From: Synechococcales cyanobacterium GL140_1_metabat_312
GTDB lineage: Bacteria > Cyanobacteriota > Cyanobacteriia > Leptolyngbyales > Leptolyngbyaceae
Reading direction: 5' to 3'
Assembly: GCA_025351345.1 (NCBI GenBank)
Contig: JANXWB010000071.1
Coordinates: forward strand, 31,127 to 95,126
DNA length: 64,000 nt
Numbering within the stretch: the first letter of the stretch is position 1; the number at the start of each line of letters is the position of its first letter. Shown here piece after piece: positions 1 through 10,499 of the stretch. The translations under genes were made by a program, and so were the position numbers. The notes under the pieces are model-generated. The model was given only the letters and a program-made list of their open reading frames with translations. It was not told where the DNA came from and ran no database searches.

Positions 1-880
1 GCAATGCCACCAAAAACGTCACGATTATAATCCCAACGGATCCGCCAAACGGGACTAGGGCAATGGTGCCGATCGTTAAGCCAAACAATAAGCCAAAGGG
101 TACTCGCAACCACAAAAACGCCAAGGTTAATGATGAACCCAAAGACGTAGCCAAAATAAACTGGCCCAAGAAAAATTTCTCAAAGCTTTGACGTAGAGTC
201 TGGGAGAACGGCGCACGAAACTTCCCCGGTAGCCAAGAAACTAGGCTGGCCCAAAGTTCATCGCCATGTTGCAGTAAATAAAAGGTCAATACTAAGGTCA
301 ACAGCGAATCAATTAGGCTAGTAACGGTGAACAGCGCCAAGCTTAATGCCTGCTCCGTAATCGATTGCAATTGACTCTTCAACCGATCGACCAATTGGTC
401 CGTCAAACTATCAAGATTCAGGGGAAATCCCAGACCTTCAAGCTGCACATTAAACAGTAAGAGCTGCTGCTTTCCTGAATCAATCCACTTCGGCAAACTC
501 AAGATCAATTGCTGTGCCTGCTGCAACGCCAACGGAACTAAAGTTACGCCCAACCCAAGCAAAATTGACACGGATAGCAGAAAGACCACGATCGAAGTGC
601 TTTCTCGCTTACTTCCCTTAATTTGCAGCAGATTCACTGGATAATTCAGTAAAAATGCCAACAGCGATGCAACGATCACAATTACTAACAACGAATTGAA
701 ATAATTGAAAATCGCAGATGCCGCCCAAATATTCAGCACAATCACTGGCAATGCAAAAACAATCCCCCCAGCTTTCGCGGCGGTTGATAAATCATTCCAC
801 CAGCCCAACCACCGAGTTTTGTTTGGGGCAGACTCTGCGGAACTAGAGTGGATGGTACTTTCTTGCATGGTACTCTGCAT
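1..880 (-). CDS. AI-2E family transporter (PerM-like), 3' end outside window
   Basis: Reading the minus strand from the ATG at 880 gives an open frame of about 293 codons that runs off the left edge. After a hydrophilic N-terminus come paired hydrophobic helices, a long amphipathic stretch (about residues 105-165) and further membrane segments, ending in a glycine-rich hydrophobic region (TIALVPFGGSVGIIIV). This layout is typical of the AI-2E/PerM family of inner-membrane exporters. The substrate cannot be told from sequence. A second in-frame ATG lies at 868. The missing C-terminus is due to the window edge, not to damage. Confidence 0.8.
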   Translation of the reverse strand, partial: MQSTMQESTIHSSSAESAPNKTRWLGWWNDLSTAAKAGGIVFALPVIVLNIWAASAIFNYFNSLLVIVIVASLLAFLLNYPVNLLQIKGSKRESTSIVVFLLSVSILLGLGVTLVPLALQQAQQLILSLPKWIDSGKQQLLLFNVQLEGLGFPLNLDSLTDQLVDRLKSQLQSITEQALSLALFTVTSLIDSLLTLVLTFYLLQHGDELWASLVSWLPGKFRAPFSQTLRQSFEKFFLGQFILATSLGSSLTLAFLWLRVPFGLLFGLTIGTIALVPFGGSVGIIIVTFLVAL

Positions 881-951
881 TTTGTGTCACTGAAGCCGAA
901 CCGAACCTCTATTATTACCGATAGAACTGCTTACTTTCACCCAATTCCGAT

Positions 952-1311
952 ATGAGCGAATCTTTCGATCGCAAAGAAATTAAAAATTTGATGCTTCTGT
1001 TTTATTTGATGCCCGTATTTGGTGCAGGGTTGTCTCTATGGACCCTTAATAAACCCAACGCGTCGTCATCTGAACGTGCCCTGAGCCGTTTAGCCCTGAA
1101 GCTGATGCTGACTTGGTTTGCTGGAACGGTAATGCTAGATGTGGGCGTAGAAAATATAGAGGTTCTAAAATTGCCCCTTTTGATCGTAAGTAGCCTATTT
1201 ACGTCGGGATATTTTGTCTTAAACCTAGGGTTAATGCTGCGGTTATGGCAGGGACGATCGATCGATCTACCATTTTTTGGACGGATAAGTCGGCGGCTGG
1301 AGAACGATTGA
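952..1311 (+). CDS. Small conserved membrane protein, function unknown
   Basis: A 119-residue protein with about three hydrophobic segments (roughly residues 12-30, 48-66 and 74-98) and a basic C-terminal tail. It starts 71 bp from the divergent AI-2E transporter start and converges with the response regulator at 1330. I recognise no named domain. The composition (short polar N-terminus, several membrane spans) suggests an integral membrane protein of a cyanobacterial family of unknown function. Confidence 0.6.
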   Translation: MSESFDRKEIKNLMLLFYLMPVFGAGLSLWTLNKPNASSSERALSRLALKLMLTWFAGTVMLDVGVENIEVLKLPLLIVSSLFTSGYFVLNLGLMLRLWQGRSIDLPFFGRISRRLEND

Positions 1312-1329
1312 GGAGAATCCCAACATTAA

Positions 1330-2043
1330 CTATTCTGATACTACATCGTCCATGGATCCAAATCGGTACCCTCGACCGTAGACAGTATGAATCAATTCTG
1401 GACTGCCGGGACTTTCAATTTTGCGCCGGAGTAATCTAATTTGGGCGGCTAGGGCATTGCTGGCTGGACGCTCTTCCGATTTCCAGAGGTGAGCTGAAAT
1501 CCGATCGTGCGTTAGAAGCTGGTTCGGAAACTGCATTAGATAGGCCAAAAGTTGCGTTTCCTTCTCAGAAAGATCAATCCCCCGTCCCGATCGATGAGCC
1601 ATCCGATCGTTCACATTGAGTTCCAAATCCTGCACCTTAAGACTGGGCGGAATTGGGCTGAGTTCTGCTACTGGACTAATTTGACTAGGACGACGCAAGA
1701 GAGCACGCACCCTAGCTAATAATTCCCGTAATTCAAAGGGCTTAATCAAATAATCATCAGCCCCTGCATCTAGCCCATTCACCCGATCGTCGAGCGTATC
1801 TTTTGCCGTCAAAAACAAAACAGGTGTCATATTGCCCTGCTGCCGAAGCGATCGACAAATTTCCAACCCCGATACTCCAGGCAACATCCAATCCAAAATC
1901 AACAGATCAAAACTTCCAAGAATCGCCATTTGATTACCGATTGTTCCGTCATGTGCCATGGAGACTTCATATCCCTCTCGCTGTAAAATTTGTGCAACTG
2001 GCTGAGCCATTTCGATCTCGTCATCGACCAACAAAATTTGCAT
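1330..2043 (-). CDS. rppA: OmpR/PhoB-family response regulator (RppA/NrsR-like)
   Basis: A receiver domain (residues 1-115) is followed by a winged-helix DNA-binding domain (about 135-235). The receiver has the acidic pair in LLVDDE, the phospho-acceptor in LLILDWMLP, the switch Thr in FLTAKD and the invariant Lys in LIKPFELRELLARV. The C-terminus has the OmpR-type SEKETQLLAYL and VYGRGYRFGS motifs. The WMLPGVSGLEIC and DTLDDRVNGLDAGADDY stretches resemble the cyanobacterial RppA/NrsR group. I chose the ATG at 2043 because the family begins at this residue. An in-frame ATG at 2067 would add eight residues. No cognate kinase is adjacent. Confidence 0.85.
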   Translation of the reverse strand: MQILLVDDEIEMAQPVAQILQREGYEVSMAHDGTIGNQMAILGSFDLLILDWMLPGVSGLEICRSLRQQGNMTPVLFLTAKDTLDDRVNGLDAGADDYLIKPFELRELLARVRALLRRPSQISPVAELSPIPPSLKVQDLELNVNDRMAHRSGRGIDLSEKETQLLAYLMQFPNQLLTHDRISAHLWKSEERPASNALAAQIRLLRRKIESPGSPELIHTVYGRGYRFGSMDDVVSE

Positions 2044-2192
2044 TTCCGCACAAGCCTCTCCGTCCATCGCCTCAAATGTAGCCCGATTCTCGGTATTCTA
2101 AAATAAAGACGCAGATCGTTTAATTGCGATTATTGCAGCGGATTCAATTTGTGCCATTAATCTAGAGTCAGACCCATTAAAGAGAGATTTAT

Positions 2193-2855
2193 ATGCTGAC
2201 GATCGCGCTTGCCAAAGGCTCTCTGCTTAAGGAAAGTATCAAACTTTTTCAATCAATTGGCTTAGATTTCAGTGGTTTTTTAGAGCCGGGATGTCGTCAG
2301 TTACAAATTGTTGAACCCACCGGACGCGCCAAAGCACTCTTGGTTCGGAATGGAGATGTTCCCGTTTATGTCGAATATGGTCAAGCACAGCTCGGTGTGG
2401 TGGGTTATGACGTAATTCGAGAGAAGAAACCCAACGTAGCTCAAGTATTGGATCTGAAGTTTGGAGGTTGCCGCTTGTCCGTCGCGGTTAAAGCTACTAG
2501 CCCTTACCGATCGTCTTTAGAATTACCAATGCAGGGGCGGGTTGCGTCGTCTTTTGTGCATTGTGCAAGGGATTATTTTGATGGATTAGATTTGCCTGTA
2601 GAAATTGTTCCACTCCATGGCTCGGTCGAACTCGGACCGCTTACCGGAATGTCTGAAGCGATCGTAGATTTAGTCGCAACGGGCAATACTCTACGGGAAA
2701 ATGGATTAATCGAAATTGATATCCTGTTCCACAGCACAGCCCGCTTGATCGCCTACCCATTAAGCTATCGGCTGAATACTTACAAACTTCACAGCGATAT
2801 CGATCGATTGCGCAAGGCAGTAGACGCTCAAACGATCGCAGTAGGGGACGGTTAA
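2193..2855 (+). CDS. hisG: ATP phosphoribosyltransferase, short form
   Basis: Catalyses the first step of histidine synthesis, joining PRPP and ATP. The 220-residue length, the start [11 protein letters not shown], the central [13 protein letters not shown] and the PRPP-binding segment [18 protein letters not shown] identify HisG. The length matches the short form, which lacks the C-terminal regulatory domain and works with a separate HisZ subunit; no hisZ lies in this window. AGAGAG sits about 5 bp before the ATG and acts as ribosome-binding site. It is a single gene, divergent from the response regulator. Confidence 0.95.
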   Translation: MLTIALAKGSLLKESIKLFQSIGLDFSGFLEPGCRQLQIVEPTGRAKALLVRNGDVPVYVEYGQAQLGVVGYDVIREKKPNVAQVLDLKFGGCRLSVAVKATSPYRSSLELPMQGRVASSFVHCARDYFDGLDLPVEIVPLHGSVELGPLTGMSEAIVDLVATGNTLRENGLIEIDILFHSTARLIAYPLSYRLNTYKLHSDIDRLRKAVDAQTIAVGDG

Positions 2856-2912
2856 GTGCGATCGTTTGGAGTGAGGCTACCAGTATTCAAGGGCTAGGCT
2901 AGGATTTACGAG

Positions 2913-3161
2913 CTAAGATTCCTGGCGGTTAACCCACTTGACCTCCCGTAGCCAACGCCAGACTCCTGTGGTGCGTCGGACTTGAATGTTTCGGCTTTTC
3001 AGGGTGATAATTTTCTTAAGCTCTGCGGTCGTAAAGCTGTAGCCCATTTCTTGGGAAACATAGAGGAAATCTTCTGGGGATTTGACCGATTGGAATCGAT
3101 CGCGAATCTCTTGATCTTGAGATGCAGCAGATAAAAAACGGGCAGCACTCTTAATTGACAT
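2913..3161 (-). CDS. Nif11-domain small protein
   Basis: An 82-residue protein whose first 50 residues match the Nif11 pattern: a helical SAARFLSAASQDQEIRDRF segment followed by MGYSFTTAELKKII. Nif11 domains occur as small orphan proteins next to nitrogen genes and as leader peptides of ribosomally made natural products. No nif genes or peptide-modifying enzymes lie nearby, and the 30 residues after the domain are basic and Trp-rich with no Cys/Ser/Thr-rich core, so an orphan protein is more likely than a RiPP precursor. Confidence 0.7.
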   Translation of the reverse strand: MSIKSAARFLSAASQDQEIRDRFQSVKSPEDFLYVSQEMGYSFTTAELKKIITLKSRNIQVRRTTGVWRWLREVKWVNRQES

Positions 3162-3318
3162 CTTGGTTTATCTCCGCGCTCAAATTACTGAGCTGTAAAA
3201 ACTGGGTAGTAAATCACCTAGCCCGTATATGTACGGAATCATTTCAGTATGAAAAGCAACTAGGTAACTTGAAAAATTCTCTTAATAAACTTTACTTGTA
3301 CTTTACAGAATACTCAAT

Positions 3319-4296
3319 ATGTCTCGATCAAATCTATCAAATCTTCATATCGCAGCTTCATCTGATCAAGGGAAATCTCAGTTGGAGTTTCCATTACAGT
3401 TTGTTCAAGTGACATTACAAGATATTCCAGAAGTTCCCCAGGCCCAGCAGGCGGCCTATCGACGATCGGGGAATAAAGGAACACCGATTGTCTTATTGCA
3501 TGGATTTCTCGGAGACAGTGCAAATTGGCAAGGTGTGATGACAGAAATCTCGCAGATGGTCGCCTTGGATCATGCCTTAGATCAGGGAAGCGCGATCGAT
3601 CTGATTGCATTAGACTTGCTTGGTTTTGGGGCATCGTCCAAGCCTTCCGTCGCTTATACGGTGGCCCAGGAAGTTGCATTTTTGCGAGCAGTTCTACAGC
3701 AATTGGGCCTAGAATCTTGTGTTTTAGTGGGTCATTCCTTCGGCGGTTGGGTATCTGCTGCTTACGCTATCGCCTATCCGGATCAGGTCAGCGCTTTGTG
3801 TCTGGTAGCTCCAGCCGGGATCCGGGATGATTCATTCTGTGGACGATATAACTGGATGCGTCCAGTACTGTGGCAAACACCCGTTGTTGATGCATTGCTC
3901 TGGTTAATCAAGCCTATAGCGATACTATTCCGCCAGATAAAAACACTAGAACTAGTCTGTTGGGCACGTCGTGAACTCAATCGTCAACCTGCGGCCCGAT
4001 CGTTTTTAGTCGATCGCCTTAGACCCGAAGATGCGATCGATACGGTCGAAAAATACATTTCTGCCATTACTTCGCCCACTCTTATTTTAGCCGCAGAGGA
4101 GGATGACACCATTCCTCTTTGGCACTGTGAGACCTATGGACAGCAGATTTCAGGTGCTGAGTTGAGGGTCATTCCTAAGGCAGGCCACGGTCTTCCGCAA
4201 AATAATCCGACCGCGATCGCCCATTCATTGATTGAATTTATGCATCGGTTGCGATCGGGCCTTCCATCAGGATCGTCCTCTAATGCTTATTTGTAG
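3319..4296 (+). CDS. Alpha/beta-fold hydrolase
   Basis: A 325-residue hydrolase of the alpha/beta fold. Visible motifs are the oxyanion segment VLLHGFLGDSANW (about residue 57), the nucleophile elbow GHSFGGW (about residue 139), a late acidic residue in LAAEEDDTIP (about 262) and the catalytic His in KAGHGLPQ (about 290). Together these form a Ser-Asp-His triad. The substrate cannot be inferred; esterase, lactonase or peptidase are all possible. The N-terminal 50 residues precede the core, and the exact start is uncertain. Confidence 0.8.
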   Translation: MSRSNLSNLHIAASSDQGKSQLEFPLQFVQVTLQDIPEVPQAQQAAYRRSGNKGTPIVLLHGFLGDSANWQGVMTEISQMVALDHALDQGSAIDLIALDLLGFGASSKPSVAYTVAQEVAFLRAVLQQLGLESCVLVGHSFGGWVSAAYAIAYPDQVSALCLVAPAGIRDDSFCGRYNWMRPVLWQTPVVDALLWLIKPIAILFRQIKTLELVCWARRELNRQPAARSFLVDRLRPEDAIDTVEKYISAITSPTLILAAEEDDTIPLWHCETYGQQISGAELRVIPKAGHGLPQNNPTAIAHSLIEFMHRLRSGLPSGSSSNAYL

Positions 4297-4538
4297 TAAT
4301 CCATAAATCCAGCATTATAGAATATAAGATTATCGTATATATTCAGTAAATACTTATTGTTTAAGAAGTGCTCTCCCTATCAAATCTGGGAACGGTAGTT
4401 AGCTACTCGTTATTGAGATAAACCCACAAGTGTTCTTCTTTTATCCGCGAATGTCTTAGTTGATGATAGTTGTTCGATAATCAAATTCCATATATTTTAT
4501 TGACTTTGAATAACATAAAAGCGAGTTGAGATATTGTA

Positions 4539-6758
4539 GTGAGTAAAGATCTGGACATGGTAACTCAGCGATCAGTAGATCCGCGATCGGTAGAGCATAG
4601 GGAAAGTGCCTTACAAATCGTTTCCAAAAAACAGCATATTGAGAATGACTTCATTCTTAGAACAGTCATCGAGAATTTAAATGATGGCGTGATTGTCACG
4701 GATTTAGAAAACCGTGTTATCCATGCAAATTCTCGTTTAGCAAAACTGGTGGGATGTTCTGCGTTTGAGATGATTGGATTTTCAGCCTATAATTTTCTTT
4801 CTTTAATAGAAGGATGGTCATTTTTTAGTCCCTCGACAGATTCTGCCACGCCTTCTGGTTCTTGTGAGTGGCGCGAAGGTCAATTGCGTCGCCAAGATGG
4901 TCGTCAGTTTTGGGCTGAGGTTAGTTCAACTCTGCTTCACGACAACGCTGGCAATCCGATCGCTACTTTGATCACCGTGACGGATATTACAGAGCGTAAA
5001 TGGCTCGAAGAATATCTCCGGCTTTTGGAGTCGGTGGTGGTTAATGCCAATGAAATGGTGATGATTTCTCAAGTGGAAGGCGATATTGATCCGCTTGGAC
5101 TGCGGATTATTTATGTCAATGAAGCATTTTTAAAAGTAACGGGTTATCGAGCGACTGATGTTATTGGCCGATCGGCTGAGCTGTTAGTTGGACCAGAGAC
5201 CGATCTTAAGGAACTCGATCGGATTCGTACAGCCCTTAAAAATCATGAGTCGGTCAAAGCAGAATTGATTTTCCACTGTCAAGATCAGAGTTATTTCTGG
5301 GCCGACATGAATACTGTACCTATCCGCAACGAGCATGGGCATGTGACTCATTTCGTGTCGGTTATGCGGGAAGTAACAGAACGCAAACATACGGAAGAGC
5401 AGCTTCGACGTAATGCCTTTCACGATCCGCTGACGGGGTTACCGAATCGATTGTTGTTCACAGAGCGCTTAACCCAGGTGATCGCCCGCAGTCGGGAGCA
5501 AGAAGATAATCTGTTTGCGGTTTTATTTCTAGATCTCGATCGATTTAAGGTGATCAACGATAGTTTAGGCCATCTGATTGGTGATCAGCTTTTGATTGCG
5601 ATCGCACGTCGATTGGAAACTTGTGTAAAACGATCGGATTTAGTGGCCCGTTTGGGGGGAGATGAATTTACAATTCTGTTAGATAATATTCAGGATGAGT
5701 CGTCAACCCATGAAGTTGCAGAGCACATTCATCTTGAATTGTCCCGTCCTTTTAATATCAATGGTCATGAGGTTTTCACGACAGTGAGTATTGGAATTGC
5801 CCTGAGCAGTACGGATTTTGAATACACAGAGGATTTGTTACGCGGAGCCGATATTGCGATGTATCGAGCAAAGGCATCGGGAAAAGCCTGCCATGAAGTC
5901 TTTGATACGGAGATGCACAATCAAGCGATGCTCCAAATGCAGCTTGAAAATGATCTTCGCCGTGCGGTCGAGCGCGAGGAGTTTATTGTTTATTATCAGC
6001 CGATCGTGTCCTTAACCACAGGACGTTTGGCGGGGTTTGAGGCGCTGGTTCGATGGATGCATCCAGAACGTGGGTTAATTTCACCGGGGGATTTTATTCC
6101 GATCGCAGAGGAAACTGGGCTAATTTTGCCTATGGGTAAGTTGATTCTGCGGGAGGCTTGTCGTCAGCTCAGTGAGTGGCAGCGCCTTTACCCTCAGCAT
6201 CGTCGTTTAAGCATGAGTGTGAATGTGTCAAGTCGTCAATTTTCTCAGCGCGGGACTATTGATCTGCTGCGAGATGTTTTGAAGGAGACTGGTTTAAGTC
6301 CAGTTTGCTTGAAGCTAGAGATTACGGAAACCGCCATTATGGAAAATACTGAATCGGCAATGGATACGTTGCTTCAGTTGAAGTCGATGGGTGTTCAGCT
6401 TTCAGTGGATGACTTCGGGACCGGGTACTCTTCATTAGGCTATCTCTATCGCTTTCCGATGGATATCTTGAAAATAGACCGATCGTTCATCAGCCGTGTC
6501 GATACTGATGGTGAGAAGTTGGAGCTGGTGCGCACCATTATTACTCTTGCCTGGAATTTGGGTATGGATGTAGTGGCAGAGGGGGTGGAAACAACTAAGC
6601 AATTGGCTCAGTTAAAAATGTTGAAATGTGAATATGGTCAAGGTTATCTATTCTCAAAGCCTATGAGTCCGGCAGATACTACTATTTTTCTCACCCAAGC
6701 CAATCCTTTGGAACATATTGCCCAATCGTTCCCGAGTTCGTCAGAGCCTACAGATTAA
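4539..6758 (+). CDS. PAS-PAS-GGDEF-EAL cyclic di-GMP protein
   Basis: A 739-residue signalling protein starting with GTG. Two PAS/PAC modules (about residues 42-155 and 160-285) precede a diguanylate cyclase domain (about 290-460, motif LVARLGGDEFTIL) and an EAL phosphodiesterase domain (about 470-725, motifs GFEALVRW and DDFGTGYSSLGYL). Both catalytic signatures are intact, so the protein could either make or break c-di-GMP. Five residues before GGDEF the sequence is KRSD rather than RxxD, so the usual inhibitory product-binding site looks altered. No transmembrane segment is seen; PAS domains probably sense light, redox or oxygen. Confidence 0.92.
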   Translation: MSKDLDMVTQRSVDPRSVEHRESALQIVSKKQHIENDFILRTVIENLNDGVIVTDLENRVIHANSRLAKLVGCSAFEMIGFSAYNFLSLIEGWSFFSPSTDSATPSGSCEWREGQLRRQDGRQFWAEVSSTLLHDNAGNPIATLITVTDITERKWLEEYLRLLESVVVNANEMVMISQVEGDIDPLGLRIIYVNEAFLKVTGYRATDVIGRSAELLVGPETDLKELDRIRTALKNHESVKAELIFHCQDQSYFWADMNTVPIRNEHGHVTHFVSVMREVTERKHTEEQLRRNAFHDPLTGLPNRLLFTERLTQVIARSREQEDNLFAVLFLDLDRFKVINDSLGHLIGDQLLIAIARRLETCVKRSDLVARLGGDEFTILLDNIQDESSTHEVAEHIHLELSRPFNINGHEVFTTVSIGIALSSTDFEYTEDLLRGADIAMYRAKASGKACHEVFDTEMHNQAMLQMQLENDLRRAVEREEFIVYYQPIVSLTTGRLAGFEALVRWMHPERGLISPGDFIPIAEETGLILPMGKLILREACRQLSEWQRLYPQHRRLSMSVNVSSRQFSQRGTIDLLRDVLKETGLSPVCLKLEITETAIMENTESAMDTLLQLKSMGVQLSVDDFGTGYSSLGYLYRFPMDILKIDRSFISRVDTDGEKLELVRTIITLAWNLGMDVVAEGVETTKQLAQLKMLKCEYGQGYLFSKPMSPADTTIFLTQANPLEHIAQSFPSSSEPTD

Positions 6759-6798
6759 GGGCGACCGATAGTTAGGAATGTGGAGTGAATTTAAAAAC

Positions 6799-6839
6799 GA
6801 GCATAGTTTACTTAATTGAAGTTAACCATGCTCATTTTT
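6799..6839 (+). terminator. Intrinsic terminator after the GGDEF-EAL gene
   Basis: The arms GAGCAT (6799-6804) and ATGCTC (6828-6833), extended by a GTT/AAC pairing after one mismatch, form a hairpin followed by ATTTTTA. It lies 40 bp after the stop codon at 6758. The 6759-7220 stretch otherwise holds only this hairpin and the clpC terminator; I see no gene in it. Confidence 0.6.
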
Positions 6840-7130
6840 ATTAATTCAATTAAGGCTAAATCGTTTAGGGTTGAAGACTTCCGAGAGCTGTAGCAACCCG
6901 ATTAAGAGAAGAAATCATTTGATTTTGAGAAGGACGGCTAGATCCCGTTCAGCAGGATCTTCTAATGCTTTCTGACGATCTATAAAACTAGATCTAGCCT
7001 TATCCCTTCACCTCCAACCCTCTAATAATTATTACGGTCAATCTTACACATTGATCTGGAAAATAGAGACCTATTCCGATCGGTCACTTTCCAGATCTTG
7101 GAGTAACTTAAGGCATTTTAATGAGCAAAT

Positions 7131-7166
7131 AAAAACGTGAGCCAACGTACTGACTCACGTTTTATT
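7131..7166 (-). terminator. Intrinsic terminator of clpC
   Basis: AAAACGTGAG (7132-7141) and CTCACGTTTT (7154-7163) are perfect 10-bp inverted arms around a 12-nt loop, about 55 bp beyond the clpC stop. Read on the minus strand, the stem ends in a run of T, as expected for a Rho-independent terminator. The flanking A/T runs make it able to work in both directions. Confidence 0.75.
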
Positions 7167-7220
7167 TTCTTTAATTCTGCCTAAAAATAGACACATTTAA
7201 AACATATCTGAATCGATCGT

Positions 7221-9701
7221 TTACTCGGCACCTTGAGCAATCAATTCACGTTCCGGCGAACTGTTCAGGATCTTCACTTGGCCTGCTTCATCAACATCGA
7301 CAACTGCTGTGTCTCCATCCTTGACGCGACCGGATAGGATTTCCTCGGCTAGGGAGTCTTCCAGAAGTCGCATAATAGCACGACGCAATGGACGAGCACC
7401 GTAGCTTGGGTTGTAGCCTTCTTCGATTAGGCGATCCTTGAACTTGTCCGTCACCTTGAGGCTAATGCCTTGCTTGGTCAACCGCTTGAAGATGTCTTTC
7501 AGCAAGATTTCCGCAATTTCCTTCACTTCATCCTTCGTCAATTGACGGAAGACAATAATTTCATCAAGACGGTTGAGGAATTCTGGACGGAAGTACTGCT
7601 TCAGTTCTTCGTTAACGAGCGATTTCAAACGGTTGTACTGAGACTCGTTTGGATCCTCAGTAGCAAAATCAAATCCAAGTGTGTTAGCACCCTTCTCAAT
7701 CACCTTTGACCCGATGTTGGAAGTCATGATAATCAAGGTGTTCTTGAAGTCTACGACGCGACCCTTAGAATCAGTCAAACGACCGTCTTCCAGGATTTGC
7801 AGCAACATGTTGAACACATCAGGATGCGCTTTTTCGATTTCATCAAACAATAACACTGTGTAAGGCTTACGACGAACAGCTTCGGTCAACTGACCGCCTT
7901 CATTATAGCCAACATAGCCAGGAGGAGAGCCGACTAGCTTCGAGACCGTGTGGCGCTCCATGTATTCGGACATATCTAGGCGAACCATAGATTCTTCTGA
8001 ACCAAAGAAGTAAGCCGCCAAGGATTTCGCAAGTTCAGTTTTACCGACTCCGGTTGGACCTGAGAAGATGAACGATGCGATCGGACGATCGGGGTTCTTC
8101 AATCCAACTCTTGCCCGACGAATGGCGCGAGAAACTGCCTTCACCGCTTCATCTTGACCAATGAGACGAGTATGCAGCGTGTCCTCCATATGGAGTAGCT
8201 TCTCAGATTCAGATTCCGTCAACTTGCTAACGGGAACTCCGGTCCAAGAGGCAACAATGTGGGCAATATCTTCTTCGGTGACAATTGGTTTCGGAGCATT
8301 TTCTTCAGCCGCTGCGGTTTTACGGGCTTGGCTCAAGGCTTTCAATCCTTCACGGATTTCCATTTCTCGATCGCGCAGCGCACCCGCTTTGTCAAAGTCC
8401 TGATTTCGGACTGCATCGTCTTTTTCCTTCAGGAGCTTCTTCAGGTCTCCATCGAGCTGCTTCTCTTCAGGAGAGCGCTCGTATTTCATTAAGCGAACAC
8501 GAGATCCAGCTTCGTCCATCAAATCGATCGCTTTATCCGGGAGGAAACGATCGCTAATGTATCGATCCGCTAATGTTGCTGCTGCTTCCAATGCCTCATC
8601 AGAAATGATTAACTTGTGATGCGTCTCATAACGATCGCGCAAACCTTGAAGAATTTCAATGGTTTCTTCCACTGAAGGCTCACCCACCATAACAGGCTGG
8701 AAACGGCGCTCTAGTGCCGCATCTCGCTCAATGTGCTTGCGATATTCATCAAGGGTCGTTGCACCAATACATTGCAACTCACCCCGAGCCAAAGCGGGCT
8801 TGAGAATGTTAGCGGCATCAATTGCACCCTCGGCAGCACCTGCACCAATCAGGGTATGAACCTCATCAATGACCAAGATGACGTTTCCGGCAGAGCGGAT
8901 TTCGTCCATAATTTTCTTGAGGCGTTCTTCAAATTCACCTCGATACTTAGTCCCTGCGACGAGTAGACCAACATCAAGGGTCATAACGCGCTTCTCTTCC
9001 AAAATATCCGGGACATTTTGGTCAGCGATTCGTTGGGCTAAGCCTTCTGCGATCGCCGTTTTACCCACCCCAGGTTCACCGATGAGGACGGGATTATTTT
9101 TCGTTCGACGACCCAGGATTTGAATCACCCGATCAACTTCTTTGGAACGACCAACGACTGGATCTAATTTTCCATCTATCGCTGATTGAGTCAAATTCAC
9201 CCCAAACTCATCTAGAGTCGGGGTTTTCGTCCGTCCACCAGATCCACCACCAGCGCCGACTTCGGCAGTCTCGCCCAGCATCCGGATAACTTGAGTACGA
9301 ACTTTAGAAAGATCGACACCGAGGTTTTCTAATACTCGTGCAGCAACGCCTTCCCCTTCACGGATTAAACCGAGAAGAAGATGCTCTGTACCGATGTAGT
9401 TGTGACCGAGTTGACGAGCCTCCTCAAGAGACAATTCCAACACCCGTTTGGCGCGAGGCGTAAAGGGAATTTCGACAGCGACAAATCCCGATCCTCGACC
9501 AATAATTTTTTCCACTTCGATGCGAGCATCCTTGAGGTTGACCCCCATGGATTTCAGAACTTTGGCTGCCACACCTGTTCCTTCGCCGATCAGACCTAAG
9601 AGAATCTGTTCGGTTCCCACAAAGTTGTGCCCCAAGCGGCGAGCTTCCTCTTGGGCGAGCATGATCACTTTAATGGCTTTTTCTGTGAAGCGTTCAAACA
9701 T
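7221..9701 (-). CDS. clpC: ClpC AAA+ unfoldase/chaperone
   Basis: An 826-residue Hsp100 ATPase that feeds proteins to the ClpP/R peptidase. The N-terminal repeat domain (residues 1-145) carries the two paired motifs [12 protein letters not shown] and [12 protein letters not shown]. Then come the first AAA+ module (Walker A GEPGVGKT, about residue 210), a UvrB/C-like middle region (about 420-455) typical of ClpC and absent from ClpA, and the second AAA+ module (Walker A GPTGVGKT, about 550; ClpP-docking region after it). The length is normal and no damage is seen. It is transcribed alone and ends at a strong hairpin at 7131-7166. Confidence 0.97.
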   Translation of the reverse strand: MFERFTEKAIKVIMLAQEEARRLGHNFVGTEQILLGLIGEGTGVAAKVLKSMGVNLKDARIEVEKIIGRGSGFVAVEIPFTPRAKRVLELSLEEARQLGHNYIGTEHLLLGLIREGEGVAARVLENLGVDLSKVRTQVIRMLGETAEVGAGGGSGGRTKTPTLDEFGVNLTQSAIDGKLDPVVGRSKEVDRVIQILGRRTKNNPVLIGEPGVGKTAIAEGLAQRIADQNVPDILEEKRVMTLDVGLLVAGTKYRGEFEERLKKIMDEIRSAGNVILVIDEVHTLIGAGAAEGAIDAANILKPALARGELQCIGATTLDEYRKHIERDAALERRFQPVMVGEPSVEETIEILQGLRDRYETHHKLIISDEALEAAATLADRYISDRFLPDKAIDLMDEAGSRVRLMKYERSPEEKQLDGDLKKLLKEKDDAVRNQDFDKAGALRDREMEIREGLKALSQARKTAAAEENAPKPIVTEEDIAHIVASWTGVPVSKLTESESEKLLHMEDTLHTRLIGQDEAVKAVSRAIRRARVGLKNPDRPIASFIFSGPTGVGKTELAKSLAAYFFGSEESMVRLDMSEYMERHTVSKLVGSPPGYVGYNEGGQLTEAVRRKPYTVLLFDEIEKAHPDVFNMLLQILEDGRLTDSKGRVVDFKNTLIIMTSNIGSKVIEKGANTLGFDFATEDPNESQYNRLKSLVNEELKQYFRPEFLNRLDEIIVFRQLTKDEVKEIAEILLKDIFKRLTKQGISLKVTDKFKDRLIEEGYNPSYGARPLRRAIMRLLEDSLAEEILSGRVKDGDTAVVDVDEAGQVKILNSSPERELIAQGAE

Positions 9702-9893
9702 GGTGTTATTCCAAATACCCTGCTACGTTGCTGGTACTGTGAATTCTAACACAGCGAAAATAGCGAATAGTGATCTCTGAACAGTCTTATGGAGTGGCAA
9801 TTACCGAACCATTCCTTAGATCCCCCTCTAAACACGTTGACCTACTGATATATCTTGCTAGAAATTGAGGTGGAAATAGGACAGTTGTTCGTC

Positions 9894-10403
9894 TTAATTT
9901 CTTGGGCAAGTCTGCCAGGGATCAAAGCCCCGATCGAGTCCACTGCGCCACAAAATCAAGGCATCCTCTTGATTATCTGAGTAATATTTCTTCCGTCGCC
10001 CCGCCACCTCAAATCCAAAGGACGAATATAACGCCAATGCACCCTCATTGCTAGCTCTCACTTCAAGGGTTGCTTGCTTGAGTTCCCTCACGATCGCCAA
10101 TTGTAATAATCCCGCTAGAACTTGACGGGCATAGCCTCGCCGTTGGCAATCCGGGTGAGTCCCTAAAATGGTGATGTGCGCCTCATCCACGATCGCCCAG
10201 ACACAGCCATAGGCCACTGGGGTATGGGAGGTCGGCTGATGAAAAATCAAAATGTCACTGTTGGGACTCTCAATCTCTCTTAGATAGTGATCTCGGCTCC
10301 AGAGCTTACCAAAACAGTCCGCATCAAGGGCAAGCAACGTTTCAAGGTCATCGGGCGTGGCAGATTTAAGCTGAGGCGGTAGAAAATTTGGAATTGAGAC
10401 CAT
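9894..10403 (-). CDS. rimI: GNAT acetyltransferase RimI (ribosomal protein S18 alanine N-acetyltransferase)
   Basis: A 169-residue GCN5-related acetyltransferase. The acetyl-CoA loop is seen as HPDCQRRGYARQVL (about residue 88) and the C-terminal ASNEGALALYSSFGFEVAGRRKKYY is the strongly conserved RimI signature. The family acetylates the N-terminal Ala of ribosomal protein S18; other targets are possible. It is divergent from lysA, with about 95 bp between the two starts, which must hold both promoters. Confidence 0.88.
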   Translation of the reverse strand: MVSIPNFLPPQLKSATPDDLETLLALDADCFGKLWSRDHYLREIESPNSDILIFHQPTSHTPVAYGCVWAIVDEAHITILGTHPDCQRRGYARQVLAGLLQLAIVRELKQATLEVRASNEGALALYSSFGFEVAGRRKKYYSDNQEDALILWRSGLDRGFDPWQTCPRN

Positions 10404-10499
10404 AGAAATTAGGGTTCTGAGCGATCGCCAAACGACGATACACTAATTAACGGTGTGAATTCATATGAAAGACCTTGCAGTGGGCAGGAATTAAGCAAA

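Noticed and set aside
7470..9780. Several plus-strand open frames of 60-110 codons across clpC
   Set aside because: They are antisense shadows of a highly conserved coding gene, lack ribosome-binding sites and show no protein-like motifs.
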